Source of the DNA: Rhodamnia argentea
Lineage: Eukaryota > Streptophyta > Magnoliopsida > Myrtales > Myrtaceae
Length of the DNA: 64,000 nt
Assembly (NCBI RefSeq): GCF_020921035.1
Contig: NC_063151.1
Location: 35,780,934 to 35,844,933 of the forward strand
Direction: 5' to 3'
The notes below the pieces were generated by a model. The model searched no databases and was not told where the DNA came from. It saw only the letters and a list, made by a program, of their open reading frames with translations. A program made the position numbers and the translations under genes. Numbering within the stretch: position 1 is the first letter of the stretch; each line of letters opens with the position of its first letter. Positions 14,801-26,530 of this stretch are shown here, in pieces.

Positions 14801-15865
14801 AGTGATCTTCCATATTTCCTGTGAGTGTTCCACTCATGGTGATGGACGGACATTGCATTAGCATTGATGCTTGCTTGAGGAGATTCTTTTCCCATTCGTG
14901 GACTTATTGCCCACGTGCTATTTCTTTTATAATAAATCGACCCATGTGTACAAACAGTATGCTTTTCTAATTTTGGTCAGGTTTCTAGAAGGGTGTCGAT
15001 ATGTAGTGAATTTCCTGTTTGGAAGTTTGTCTGGTTGCATTTTGCATAACATGAAGAGTTCAACAGTCATGTGATTTCATGAATTTTTGGGTGATTATTT
15101 CTCCCCTTACTTGTCAATAGAAAATGTGGGCCTCTCCCTTTGATGCTTGTCATTTGTTTGAGTAAGCAAACAGTACGCTTCACGTGACTCAAGTTGTTAA
15201 GAATCGACCATCTCGTATTTCCCTCTAGGGTAGTTGAAAGTATTATGCTTTAGGGTCTATTACATAGATTTTTCACTGGCAGCCCTTTCTTGACAGTCTC
15301 ATTTACTATTGAATCGACTGTCATTTGACATTTTTCAGTACCGAGATGACAAAAGATCAGATGGTGATTGATCTTGCCTTCCGGACAAAGATACTCTTCT
15401 GGAGTAGTATTCTTCTTGGATCGGCGTCAATTGGTATCCTTGGATTTGCTTTTGTAAGGTTGGTATACTATCAACCAAGCAATACATAATCTGTCTTCTA
15501 TATTCTGTTGACTCGAAGACGCAATAATCTTTCGACTTTATTGGACCTATGCTGAATATTCTTTCCTCAGAAATTGGAACAGATGGAAAGAGTGGAGGCA
15601 GCGTAGACGGGAGGAGCAGCAGCAGCAGAGCCGTGCTGCAGTTGACGAGCCCAACACTCAAATTGCAGAGGATGAATTGGGAGATGTACCAGATGGACAG
15701 TTATGTGTGATTTGTCTAGTGAGGAGGAGGAGATCAGCTTTTGTTCCATGCGGTCATCTTGTGTGTTGTCAGCGATGTGCATTATCCGTGGAACGGGAGG
15801 TCTCACCAAAATGCCCTGTTTGTAGGCAGCCGATCTCCAATTCAGTTCGGATCTATGATTCTTGA
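11802..15865 (+). CDS. SPL2: SPL2-like (SP1/MUL1 family) membrane RING E3 ubiquitin ligase
   Basis: This is an outer-membrane E3 ubiquitin ligase of the SP1/SPL1/SPL2 (MULAN/MAPL-like) family, acting at plastid, mitochondrial or peroxisomal envelopes in known plants. Six exons: 11802-12185, 13448-13549, 14346-14516, 14699-14820, 15339-15458 and 15571-15865, giving 397 aa; all junctions are GT-AG and keep frame. Order: N-terminal membrane segment (LSFDGAVLGLTLAYAAVRTI, ~15-37), GIDE/BAM-type domain (WKGFFG, VNMDGSKHHLPLTTVYHQLQ, LPIGKDVSAVG), second membrane helix (~279-301) and a C-terminal C3HC4 RING from CVIC at ~345 (CGHLVCCQRC) to CPVC at ~381. The N-terminus (MSSHEQAIVSLLSNFALSFDGA) and the RING tail resemble Arabidopsis SPL2 more than SP1. 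Intron 1 is 1.26 kb and may hold old inserted sequence. Confidence 0.93.
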
Positions 15866-16960
15866 ATATAATATTGATTCTGTAGCCAAAGGGTGGGAAG
15901 ATGAAATTGTTAGCGGTTCTTCCTCAAAATATTCTCAGAAAAAAAGCATGCCCATCCTTTTATATTCTCAGTATATGAGTAACGATGCTCTGTAGGTCTA
16001 TCCTACCGTCACTACAGTGGTGTTCTGTAAATCAAGCCTTGTTAATTCTTTGGACATTTACCAGAAGGCAAAACAGGAGGATGCAATTCATGCTACTGAT
16101 AGGACATGAATACTGATGGCAAGCGCACATGAGGTTGATCTCATCCTCATCGCATGGAGAATGTTGCACTTAGCTCCTCCTTGTTTCCAGCGCCTCCATT
16201 TTTTCTTTTTCAAGGGGGAAAAACGTTAGACAGTCGAATTGCCTTTACTTTTTCTGCCTGTGAAGACTGAAGAGCTAGATCGATCAAGTAACTAGCTGGG
16301 TAATATCTTCCAATTTTTAGTTGTCTCGTCTTTTGTCTCCACGAACTGGATTAGTTCTTAGCATTGCTAAAAGAATCAAAGAGTACGTTCAAACAAGCAA
16401 TGTAAAGAAAGAATGTTTGTTGCTTCAACTTTGGCAAAAGCATAATGGGCATTAGTGACCACTCAAAAGAATTGCTGATAGTTTTGCGACTGGCAAACTC
16501 TTGTGGCAAACAAGCTTTTGATGTAGCTAAACCCTTTATGCAAAAGTTTCCACCTAATTTCCTTGGCCCTCGCATGGATAAAACTCAGGACTCTAGCTGT
16601 CCAGCTCACTGACAAGAAGAGTAATCCATATGCATGGAAGTTGGCAATGACCATTCTGATCACAGGTAACGCTTACAATGAATTTTCAATCCACATCAAG
16701 GTGATGTACAACAGTACCATAATCTAGCAGAAGGATCTTGATTTATTTCCTTCATTCATTTTCAGTTGCCAGATCACGCGAAGCACCTTCAAGATCTCCT
16801 CGAAGAGCGCCGGAGGATAGCTGCGCATGATGGTTCTCCTCAGCCTTTTTTCCGCGAATTATCCTTATACAATTTGGCTCGCCCCGTGAGCCAACATGGA
16901 GAAAGCCTGCTCTGGAGGCAACATGGAGAAAGCACAAGAAATCCTGGTGACCATCCGATG
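15866..16960. other. 3' flank of SPL2-like gene and spacer, no gene
   Basis: Probable 3' UTR followed by non-repetitive spacer. Part of 16350-16960 may be decayed 5' sequence of the DUF4220 relic that begins near 16970, but no conserved N-terminal motif could be read. Confidence 0.4.
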
Positions 16961-16969
16961 AGCCATCTC

Positions 16970-18535
16970 CAGGCATTTGGGCCCTCTTCCTTCTCTTCTA
17001 CTTCGGTGATACTGACACTGTCACGGGTTACTCCTTGGAAGACAATGACCTATGGCTGAGCTTACCAGGTTGGGATCGCTGGTTACTTGCTCTCTGTCCT
17101 AAAAAGCCAATGCTCTTGCGTCTGTTTTAGTGTTATAGCAGGACTAGCTGAGTATGGGCAATGGACTTCGGGTTCTCAAGTCCTCTTAACACAAGAAAAT
17201 CTATGAGGGCCTCGCTCTCGCTCTTTAATCCATCCCGCCATTACAATGAATTCATCCAAGTAGAGACCCCAGGACAAATTAAACGAGATGCTTATTTCAG
17301 TTCTGAGGCAAGCAACATCCGAGAAGCTTATCAGTCGTTCATGCATGTTCATTTACTTTTCAGCTGACGCGATCATGTACTTCTTGGAAATGCAAGATGG
17401 GTTCTCAATCATATGCAAGAAGTTGGCGGTTAGGCTTCTCGTTGGACGTCTGCTAAACAAAAGCAACTTCAGTTCAATCAAGTAAAGATTTGTTTCACTG
17501 TTTCGTTAGTTTCCTGCTTTCTGTTCCTGCTTTAGTTTCCTTGACAATCCTTGCCCACAGGCACAGCTACTCGAGGGTTGATAGTGGCATAACTCTCTCA
17601 CTTCTAGTTGGGGCTATTTCTGCGGAGATCTATGGCGAAGTATTACTGACTTTTTCTGATTGAACATTGTCTCGGTTGGCTGATCGACACCATTCACAAC
17701 CTAATATGATTACTCCCGCCATTTCTTTTTATCTTAGACCAGCATTTTCCGATAGTACTAAACTAAGAGATGGTTGGGATCAATGTCACAGCTAGATCTA
17801 GTAAGTTCCTGTCTCAAGGCAGGTGCAGGCGAGTCTCGAGGAATTGATCTCTTCAGCCTAGCTGCATTGTTGAGAGAAAAGTGGTCAATGGCTCGTGCGG
17901 AGGTGAACAATAGAGTGAAAGAACTAATCATCGTCCAGCTCTTGGACAAACACGGGAGACTCGTCCCAAGTGGAATGTGACATTTTTAGCAAATGATGGA
18001 TGGCCAGGGCAATTACACACTCTGGTCTAAATCTCCAAGGATATGGCTTGGAGCATAAATGATTATAAATGTGACAGAAGCATTCTCAGCGGCACATGGC
18101 TACAGATTTATGCTATCACAATGAGCAACAATCAAGAAGCCGGAAAGCCGAGATCGCATTGCCAAAATTAGCAAATGCCTATCTGATGAGATACCTCACC
18201 TTCTTATCATGTGACTGACTATGCTCCCAAGAGGTAGTGCAGAGAAGAGGTATCTATCTAGTATCCATGTATCTATCTGTACCTCGAAGGATAATCTAGC
18301 GTTCAGGGAATTGCTTCAATTTTCAAGCTCCTCATGGAAGGGTTGTGCCATCGTTAGTCTCCGATGCATCTAAGCTTGTCAAGTCATTACAATTACGCGA
18401 ATCAGAGGGGACATGAAGCAGAAGAAAAATGGGAGTTCATACATTGTGTTTGGGCATAGATGTCGGGTTACGTTGCGAGCTGGAATGAGCGGAAGCAGCA
18501 TGCACAGCAGCTTGACCGAGGACTAGGAGGTTAGA
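16970..18535 (+). pseudogene. DUF4220/DUF594 family gene relic
   Basis: Conserved blocks of the plant DUF4220-DUF594 family (multi-spanning membrane proteins, function unknown) occur in the right order but in different frames with stops between. They are LFYFGDTDTVTGYSLEDNDLW (16984 on, equivalent of the GGPDTITAYSLEDNELW signature), VIAGLAEYGQW (17132), HSYSRVDSGITLSLLVGAIS (17562), RWLGSMSQLDLVSSCLK..VKELIIVQLL (17765-17980), HMATDLCYH (18093, DUF594 signature), SKCLSDEIPHLLIM-stop-LTMLPRG (about 18160-18236) and KWEFIHCVWA-stop..HAQQL (18428-18535). At least four frame changes are needed, so a working protein is unlikely. These genes are usually single-exon, which argues against introns as the explanation. 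Confidence 0.8.
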
Positions 18536-19085
18536 TAACAGTTTAGATTTCGTTCCTTATGATGCATCTTAATTTGCATGAGCAATTTGAGATTCTGCGT
18601 AAATGCCCAGGAGAGCCTCAGAAGAAGTACCAAGATATGCCCTGCTCTGTCTGCATGCCTATGTAGAGACCTGAAATGGTCTGTGCACCTGAGGCTAGCA
18701 GATCTCTACCTTTTCGCAATCTTTTCCCTCTTTTTTACAACTACAATGACTGTTTTCTCTGTTGAGCTACCAGAAATATAGCAGTTCAATGCAATGACTG
18801 CTTGAACTGATAGTTTGCTTGGTGGAATCACCATAGAATCAGAACGTTTTGCAATGGATGAAATCTCAGCGTAATTGAGCTACTAGTTGAGCTGGTTCAG
18901 TTCCTTTTTGCATACAATGGACAAGGTACAGCATCAACTAACTTTTTTTCCAGGGAAAACAGAGCTAAAACAATGTTTCAATTGCATTATTAAACATGAA
19001 GAAATGGTTTCCACATTAGTAACAACAAGAAAACACATCCATCGATTACACTAGAAGATCAATCTGTAGCGGAGCATGGCTTTGT
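18536..19085. other. Spacer between DUF4220 relic and germin-like gene
   Basis: No coding region is seen. The right half is the 3' side of the minus-strand germin-like gene; AT-rich sequence near 18970-18995 could supply its polyadenylation signal (TTTAATAATG on the minus strand), which is not certain. Confidence 0.4.
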
Positions 19086-19712
19086 CTAGCCGGTTCCACC
19101 GAGCACAGCCTTGAGCTTCTTCACTTGGGCATCGTCCAGGAAAGTGGTCTTCTCCACCAACGGAGATGGCAAGTTATTGGCAAACAATGCGAAATCAAGG
19201 ATTTGGAGGCCAGGATTCGCGCTGCTAAAGCTGACCACAGCGATGGCCGTGGACCCGCCTGCATTCACTTGGAAATGAAGCAACCCCTGTGGGAAAACCA
19301 TAATGTCGCCTCTCTTCAGGCTCTTCACATAGACATCATTGGCTGAAGAAATAAACCCTGCCAATATCTTCCCGCGAACCACGAACAGGAGCTCCGACGC
19401 ACCCGGGTGGGTGTGCATCGGGACGACGCCGGCCGGCGCCAGGTCCAATCGGGCTGCCGAGAAGCCAAGCCCATTGAGGCCCGGGAACTGGCCAACGAAT
19501 GCTGGGGTCACGGCTGCTTTGATGATGTTGGTGGTGTTACCAGCCATCCCTAGTCCCGAAAAGACGAAGTCATCGACAGTGACCAATTTAGGGCTCTTGC
19601 AAGGGAAGCCGGCCGGGGTGTCGGGCATTGTGAGGCTGGCAACACAGAAGTCCTGGACAGAGGCATGAGAAGAGGAGAAGAGGAAGGGAAAGAGGAAGAG
19701 AATGTGAAGCAT
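19086..19712 (-). CDS. Germin-like protein, ABP19/ABP20 type
   Basis: This is a secreted cupin of the germin-like family, close to the auxin-binding protein ABP19/20 group; relatives are apoplastic, Mn-binding and sometimes superoxide dismutases, but activity here is not shown. A single exon gives 208 aa, the normal length. Visible features: signal peptide 1-17 (cut before SVQDFCV), Cys23 and Cys38 of the conserved disulfide, a glycosylation site at N59 (NTT), cupin box 1 HTHPGASE with metal ligands H100, H102 and E107, the RGD at 134-136, and cupin box 2 with ligand H146 (FPQGLLHFQ). All metal ligands are present. The start is the first Met before the signal peptide, about 70 bases from a good TATA box. 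Confidence 0.95.
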   Translation of the reverse strand: MLHILFLFPFLFSSSHASVQDFCVASLTMPDTPAGFPCKSPKLVTVDDFVFSGLGMAGNTTNIIKAAVTPAFVGQFPGLNGLGFSAARLDLAPAGVVPMHTHPGASELLFVVRGKILAGFISSANDVYVKSLKRGDIMVFPQGLLHFQVNAGGSTAIAVVSFSSANPGLQILDFALFANNLPSPLVEKTTFLDDAQVKKLKAVLGGTG

Positions 19713-19781
19713 TTTGGCTGGTGGTTGTTCTTTGCCTTGAGGTCACAAGATATGGTATGTTAGTCACTAAGTCAAGTAAGG

Positions 19782-19790
19782 TTTATATAG
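19782..19790 (-). promoter_or_regulatory. TATA box of the germin-like gene
   Basis: On the minus strand this reads CTATATAAAC, 70-78 bases before the start codon at 19712. That places transcription start near 19755 and a leader of about 40 bases, as expected for a strongly expressed secreted protein gene. Confidence 0.7.
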
Positions 19791-19799
19791 GAGTTGTGC

Positions 19800-20300
19800 A
19801 ACGAATAGGATACAAGTTGAACCGAGAAAACTTGATCATGCAGAGGACATAAGTGATTATTCCACATTGCAAGAGAGCCACAAGTTTTTTTGGGCTGTGA
19901 AGAGCCGAAGAGAGAGAGAGAAATCGAAATGCTCAAAGCCAATACCATGTTGGAGAGATTGGTGGTCCATTTGTAGCTGCAGGATAAAAACAGGAAGGTT
20001 CTTTTGGTTGTTTATGGATTTCAGTGCATGGACGAGCCAATTGGTTCTTGGAAGTCCCCTCTCGTGTCAAACGGGGGGAAAGCATAATGCTGAAGGATAT
20101 TCATTTTGGTGGATCTTATTGCTTGACTTTTCCTGAAATGACACTCGATCGAGAGTCTTATTGGATCGAGAATCATTTGGTGGGCCTTCCCTCATCTGAT
20201 CTTGATCATAGAAGGAACTGAAGTAAATGAAACGGTATCCATGGAAAGAAGAGAACCATTTTGGCTAGAGATTAATAAAAAAAAGATGGCATACGTCTAC
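19800..20300. other. Promoter side of the germin-like gene, no other gene
   Basis: This is upstream sequence of the minus-strand germin-like gene. A short purine tract (gagagagagaga near 19912) is the only simple repeat. No coding region. Confidence 0.4.
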
Positions 20301-20303
20301 GCT

Positions 20304-20763
20304 GACGAAAATTGCCAAAAAAAGTCAATGTCAGTTCAGCCATATATATATATATAGAGCTAATTTAGTGCTGAAACTTTTGCATTTTTGTGTCAATTCG
20401 GTTCTTTCAGCCTACTTTGATTATATGGCTTTGACGTGGCAATTTCTAATAATATTGTGAATTTTTTATTTTATTTTCTTTACTTTATAAATATTTTATA
20501 TTTTTATATTTTTTGTCTTAAGGGCCAGCGAGGCAGCGACTCTCGGCGGACTTAAGGTAGAAAAAAAAATAAAAATAAAAAAAATGATTGAAATATTATT
20601 AAAAATTATCACGTCGGCACTAGTTGGCACCACGTTAGTCGAAAGGACCGAATCGACACAAATACAAAAGGTTTAGGACTGAATTGACAAAAAGAAAAAA
20701 AAAAGGTTTACAACTAAATTGACACGATTACAATAGATTTCTGGTTGTTTTGGCAATTTTCCC
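20304..20763. repeat. Family A foldback element (MITE-like)
   Basis: The left arm starts 'gacgaaaattgccaaaaaa' and the right arm ends 'gttttggcaattttccc'. Inner arms carry the family A tags ('tgtcaattcggttctttca' left, 'aggactgaattgacaaaa' right). Flanks 'gtctacgct' (left) and 'gtctacatt' (right) look like a diverged 9-bp target duplication (7/9). The core has a short GC-rich stretch between AT-rich arms; no coding. Confidence 0.7.
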
Positions 20764-20769
20764 GTCTAC

Positions 20770-21248
20770 ATTGGCGTTGGTTTCAACAAGAGACTTTGAA
20801 GTCGGGCGTATCGAGTTTTATAAGTGTTACACTTTGTTGTGTTTCCTCGTGGTTTAGGAGTCAATAATTGTTAACAATGTGGGTTAAAGAAAGTCATAAG
20901 CTGGACCTTTCATGGCTCATAATGGCTGGGGAAAGAAAGATCAAATAGATCATGAGAAAAAGAGACGGAATGACCCGATAATGAGTGCCACTAGAGTACA
21001 CGAACAAACGAGTGAAAGAGGAATTGCATGGTGGTCCAGTCGTAGGCATGAGAAGATGGAACGCATGAGCTCAAAACAAGACATCTTTTGCCAGCTCGAA
21101 GCCAAACAAAAGAGAGAAGCCCCCTTCCGCTGTGTAACTATCGTTGGTTGTCATTCCTCAATGTGAACCATGGAATCGATGTGCGGTCTAGAGTCATTCC
21201 CAATTGCCCTCTCAAGTCAAGCCATATCCCACAAACCAGATTTCATAG

Positions 21249-21292
<44 letters not shown>

Positions 21293-22530
21293 CCGAGCCC
21301 GATAGACAGTCGTGGGCTTATGCTGGCCCCACATATCTCGGCCCGCATTTACCCCTCTCCAGTTTAAGAAATTAGGTCCATATAGATTGCCCAATTCTGT
21401 TCTTTACGCCGACTCGCATTGTCGAAAAACATAAAATGTCCGATCTAGGTGAGCTCACGCATACATGCTTCAATGGTCGAAATAATCGATTGACCGTTGT
21501 CCTATTGGAAAAGGTGTCGGGCTTTTAATTAGGACCACTATCAGTGTGTACTACATTTGGTCGAGCACACTATTAACCTTCGGCTTAGCTGAGTAATTTT
21601 TCGTTTTTCGGATTGTTAGAGGATTGGTGATTGAGGAAGAAATTTAATGGATAGGGGCTTATCAGACTGCAGAAATTCTTGGCAAAACAAAGCCGGCAAT
21701 GCCATTTTAGATGGACCCCAATCAAAACAATTAGGTGGGCCGTTGGCGTTGGCCCGCCCGAAATTAGCCCGGTAACATACACGTCCATGCGGGCTTTACA
21801 GGGTTCGCGAAGTGCATGAAGCTCGGAACCAGAAATTTTACGAAAAAACTTTGGTTTATATAACAAGGAGTAGAAAAATGATTTCTTATCTGGGTGCAAT
21901 GTATAAGCACGACGTGAGGAGAAGGCATCGGTTTCTTTTTATTATCCGGAGCCACGAGCACAGAGATCCGATCATTTGAAGACTCGAGGAACACCGCGCA
22001 CGTCTCATCAATCGATTAGGTCTATTCCCTCTGCCTGTAATTGGTGACCCTAATCCAGAGCAACTTGCACATCGACAATCTCCAATTTCCGAGCTAGAAA
22101 TCCCTCAATGCTCCAGCCAATTGCACTAACCCTGGATTAAGCATTTTTTTAACTAAATCTCTGACCATTTTAGCTGCATATTAAGCCTTTAAACTCACAT
22201 AACTTGTCCAAATCAAATTCCTGACTCCGAGTGTGTTTGAGCTGACAAGAATTTTGATGTGGAGAATTCGAGTGGTTGTTCATGTTGAGAAGTCTCATTA
22301 TTTATAAAAATATCGGTCTTTCACTTCGAAAAATTTTGTCTAAGGCCCCCAAACATGCACCTTTTGGAAAACTGAATTCATTGGTCTTACTATCCACGTG
22401 AACGACAGAACTAATCATAATTTAAGATGTAGTTATCTGGAGGAAAGGCAGCAGAGTTGAGTTATCGATTTGATTCATGGGAGGAGTACTTAATTGATTC
22501 CTGAATTGCATGCCAGTATAACATGTGGTA
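20770..22530. other. Spacer without genes, includes a (CT)19 microsatellite
   Basis: No credible coding region. A CT repeat lies at 21251-21288. Some sequence near 21740-21790 is GC-rich but unstructured. Several short open frames on both strands lack any recognisable motif. Confidence 0.45.
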
Positions 22531-22536
22531 TAACTC

Positions 22537-23328
22537 TGTTTTGCCGAAAATGATCGTCGATAGAATACCTTTCATTAAAAGTCATTTCCTCGATTTTTAT
22601 TAAGAAGAGATGGGTTCTGTGGCGATTCTAGATATAAAGCTCAATAAATCACGAGGAACGGATATGCTTTGTCGGGATTTAATCGACGACGAAATACAAA
22701 TATTTTACTAGAACTTAATCGACGACAAAGTGCGATAACAGAGAAATATAATGTCAGAATGTAATCAACAACAAAGCATAAAAAAATGCGTCTAAAGTGC
22801 GGAAATTGAAAATTACGAGAAAGTAAAGTTGCGAAAAGTAAAGATAAAAGTAAAAAACGTTGAGTTCTGTCATTGATTGAAGGGATCTTACTAAGAGTAC
22901 ACTTAGGGTATTTATAACCCTTAGAAACAGCAGTTACATATAGCGGTTACTAAATTAGAAACAAATAACTCCCTTTTGATGGTTATTGGGAGTTACCACA
23001 CGAATGGATAAGACAACCAACCAGTAGTTATCTTCAAATAACTCTCTTTCGATGGTTACCGGAAGTTATTTCATGAACGAATAAGACATAACCAACCAAC
23101 GATTGTCTTCGTATCGGTCATTCACCTCCAATATCAATGACTTTACGAGAAACTTCAAAACTCTCGTCAGTAACTTCGTGTTGTGTTATCAACGACTTCA
23201 CTAGCGAGTTACTAATTCCCTTCAAGTTGTCAGTAACTCTGTTTATTACTAACCAAACTCTATTCTTATCGGGTAGGCTTGATACTTGCCAATAATAATC
23301 AAAAGTTGGTCATTTTTGGGTGTCAACA
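22537..23328 (-). repeat. 3' LTR (left-hand in window) of the gag-only retrotransposon
   Basis: Begins TGTTTTGCCGAAAA and ends GGGTGTCAACA on the plus strand; aligned by eye along its whole length with 25070-25860, including 'ttacatatagcggttactaaatta', 'gtacacttrgggtatttata' and 'tttgatacttgcc.ataata'. Confidence 0.88.
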
Positions 23329-23429
23329 AATGTCCCCTTAAAAGAATTGAATAATTTATGGATCATTCGATTCTTTTATATTAAATAATCAACATTTGGC
23401 AAATTCAATTTTCCTTTGCCGGATGTTAT

Positions 23430-25017
23430 CTTGGCTAGATTTGTCGTGTGACATGTTTTTTCATGGAAGCCATATTTTGTATAAAATCTTCTCGTGGCCC
23501 TCTATCTTTGTTCTTAAGTAGTTGTTTATAGTTAGACACCCTCATTGCCAATTCAAATAAATTGGTAAAGTTTTGGACTTGAGACTTTTCTCTCCGATTG
23601 AATTTCAATCCATTGAAAGCCAAATTCGCAGATTCTTTCTCCGAGAGTGAAGTAAAGCATTTAGTTCTAACATTCTTAAATCGAGCAACAAATTAATCAG
23701 CCAACTCGTTATTGTATTGATAGAGTGCAGCCAAATCAGAAATTGATACCTCGGGCATCGTTCGATAAAATTGAGAATGGAATTGTTTCTCCATCTCTGC
23801 CCAATTACACACTAAATTAGGTGGTAAGTTGGTGTACTAGGCAAAAGCAATTTTAGACAGAGAAAAAGGAAATAACCTAAGTCTTAAAAACTCGATTGTC
23901 TCTGCTTCTCCGCATTGGGGTATAAATCGACAAATATGTTCAATAGTTGATTGTTCATCTTCATCAATAAAAATGAAAAATTTGAGGATTTCAAAGCCTC
24001 TTGAAAATGGCTGGTTATCAACCCATTCAGGCAATGGTTTCCTATACATGGGCCTAGGAATAACCTCATCAATACTCATTAGTTGGAACACAATCTCTGC
24101 TGCCTGCTCAACCAATAAATGGTTCTCTTGAGGGTCTTGAAATTGTTGACCCTATTGAACTTGGGCATTCTACCCCCTGAGGGAAGCAAGCGGTCTAGCC
24201 CAATTATTCTGTGGGACTCGGGGTCGGTATGACATATATCCCAAATTCGATTGATTGACCACATCGAGATTCGGTGGCGCAGCCACACCAATATTTGACG
24301 GTACCATTACGCCGATGTTTGGCGCGTCAATCGCATTGATTTTTGGTGATTGTACTCCCCTATCGAGTAGGGATGTTTCATTCTCCACGGGCCGAGTCAC
24401 GTCGCTAGGGGTTGCTAGTAATATCGATATTTAATTTTCTTCAAGCGACATCGGCAAACATTAATTTGCCGTTATTTTGATATTTTCAGTGGCATTGCCT
24501 TCAACTGGACCACTTTGATTAACAATATTTTCTACACCAATTAAATTAGGATTACGTTGGTTATGACCGTTTAGCAACTTTAGGCCTTAGCAATATTCTG
24601 ACCGCTAGTTGCGAATTTGTTTGGCCTAAATTACCAATATTATTTAGATGAGGAGAGGAGATCGGGGGTACGTACCTAATCGCTACCTGGCTTCCTTGCG
24701 TTGGAAATGTCCGACAGCCTCGAATCAAGTTCGTTCACGATGTCGAATATCATGGGCTTGAGCACTCTAGTAATATGATTGACTACATGATTAGCTAGAT
24801 TATTTTGCTACTTCTCGAACATCCTTCTCATGGCGGTCAACATATAATCTCTCGATTGGTTTTCAGTGAGACGTCGGGAAAAATCCACCCCCTTGCATTG
24901 GCCTTCTTCTACCGTTAGGTTAATGGCTTAAGATCGGGAGTGCGCAGACTTGTCACTGCCGTTGGGATCATTTCCCTAGGCATTGTCGGGCCCTAGATGA
25001 TTCCTTGTTCTCGGCAT
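23430..25017 (-). pseudogene. Decayed retrotransposon gag
   Basis: On the minus strand, from a Met at 25017 (MPRTRNHLGPDNA-stop) through MLTAMRRMFEK-stop and LKPMIFDIVNELDSRLSDI to the recognisable plant gag domain: RGFEILKFFIFIDEDEQSTIEHICRF, then ECGEAET-like text and LRLRLFPFSLSKIAFA (23837-24115), followed downstream by FNGLKFNRREKSQVQ and LFELAMRVSNYKQL (23435-23623). Stops and frame changes separate the blocks. Gag would form the retrotransposon particle; this copy cannot encode it whole. No CCHC zinc knuckle is visible. Confidence 0.82.
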
Positions 25018-25069
25018 TGAATTTCCTTAAATCGAATCACAAGTCGTCCCACCAAGCATGCCAACAAGA

Positions 25070-25860
25070 TGTTTCGCCGAAAACGGTCGTCGACAAAATA
25101 CCTTTCATCGAACGTTATTTCTTCGATTTTTATTAAGAGGAGAAGAATTCCGTGGCGATTCCGAACAGGAGGCTCAATGGATCATAAGGAACGGGTATGC
25201 TTTGTTGGAATTTAATCAACGACGAAGCACAAAACACTTTCTCGATATTTAATTGACGGCAAATTGTAATGATAGACAGATATAGTGTCAAAATTCAATC
25301 GACGATGAAGTATCCAAAACTACGTCTAAGGTGTGGGAATTGAAAAATACGAGAAAGTAAAGTTGTGAAAAGTAAAGATAAAAGTAAATAACGTTGAGTT
25401 CTGTCATTGTTGAAGGGGCGTTATAAAAAGTACACTTGGGGTATTTATAGCCCTTACAAACGAAGGTTACATATAGCGGTTACTAAATTAAAAAGAACAA
25501 ATCACTCCCTTTTAGTGGTTACCGGAAGTTCCCGCACGAACGGATCATACAATCAACCGACGGTTATCTTCGAATAACTCGCTTTCGATTGTTTATGGAA
25601 GTTACTTCATGAATGGATAAGACATAATCGATCAACAGTTATCTTCACATCAGTCATTCACCATCGATAGCAATGACTTTACGAGAAACTTAAATACTCT
25701 CGTCGGTAATGCGTTGTGTTGTCGATGACTTAAGCGGCAAGTTGCTGATTCTTTTCAAGTTGCCAGTAACTCTCTTCATTATTGACCTAACTCTATTCTT
25801 ATCGGCTAGGTTTGATACTTGCCGATAATAACTAAAAGTAGGTCATTTTGAATGTTAACA
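25070..25860 (-). repeat. 5' LTR (right-hand in window) of the gag-only retrotransposon
   Basis: Begins TGTTTCGCCGAAAA and ends TGAATGTTAACA on the plus strand. On the minus strand it precedes the gag remnant, which makes it the promoter LTR. Confidence 0.88.
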
Positions 25861-26028
25861 CTCTCTTTCCTTCTTCATACACATGAGCTCGTAATTTTTT
25901 GTATATATTCTTAACTATATGATACTTTTTAGAAAGCTGTTTGTTTTTGTTTGCTATATACCTACATAATCTATGAAATGAGTTCATGCCTACAAAATTC
26001 ATAAGGTCATGGAGTATCAGACAAAATT

Positions 26029-26530
26029 GGGAAAATTATCCACAGTCCTAAATATGTTACATTTTTGCCAATTCAGCCCTAAATATTTTAAATGTGCCAA
26101 TTAAGTATTAAACATTTTCACGTTTTGCTAATTGAGATTATTCGGTCAATTTTAGCCGAAAATTACGAACGTAGACATCGATCGTCAACCATCATACGTA
26201 GCACCGCCGGCATTGACCCGGACAAGTTTTAATATGTCATCAGCATACCATCATTGGCCACTGGCAAGGGCAACGGGGCCATGATGCCTTCACTAGCCAC
26301 AACCGTAAAAAAAATTCAAAAAGTTAAAATATTTTTAAAGAAATTCACGCCAACGCTGGTTGTGCTACGTAAAATAGCCAATGTCTATGTTAATGATATC
26401 CGGTCAAAGTTGGGTGGATGGACTCAATTGGCAAAACATGAAAATGTTTAGTATTCAATGGACACAATTAAAAAATTTAGAACTGAATTGACAAAAATGC
26501 AATAAGTTTAGGATTTTTCAGACAATTTTC
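26029..26530. repeat. Family A foldback element
   Basis: Starts 'gggaaaattatccacagtcctaaa' and ends 'aggatttttcagacaattttc'. The arms carry 'tttttgccaattcagccctaaa' (left) and 'agaactgaattgacaaaaatgcaa' (right). The core 'gtagcaccgccggcattgacccgg' is shared in type with the copies at 61030 and 46843. No coding. Confidence 0.75.

Larger units (their letters stand above)
22537..25860 (-). mobile_element. Non-autonomous LTR retrotransposon with gag only (TR-GAG-like)
   Basis: Two direct LTRs of about 790 bp flank a 1.74-kb interior. On the minus strand the element starts TGTTAACATT (5' LTR) and ends in ..CGAAACA/..CAAAACA, the TG..CA rule. Next to the 3' LTR a purine-rich TTTTAAGGGGACATT fits a polypurine tract; just inside the 5' LTR TTGGCATGCTTGGTGGGAC lies where a primer-binding site is expected, tRNA not assigned. 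The interior encodes only a decayed gag; no protease, RT, RNase H or integrase can fit or is seen. LTRs differ at many sites, so the insertion is old. Flanks aactc/ctctc are at best a degraded 5-bp target duplication. Confidence 0.88.

Noticed and set aside
26254-26451. 65-codon frame inside a family A element
   Set aside because: Located in the non-coding core and arm of a foldback element.
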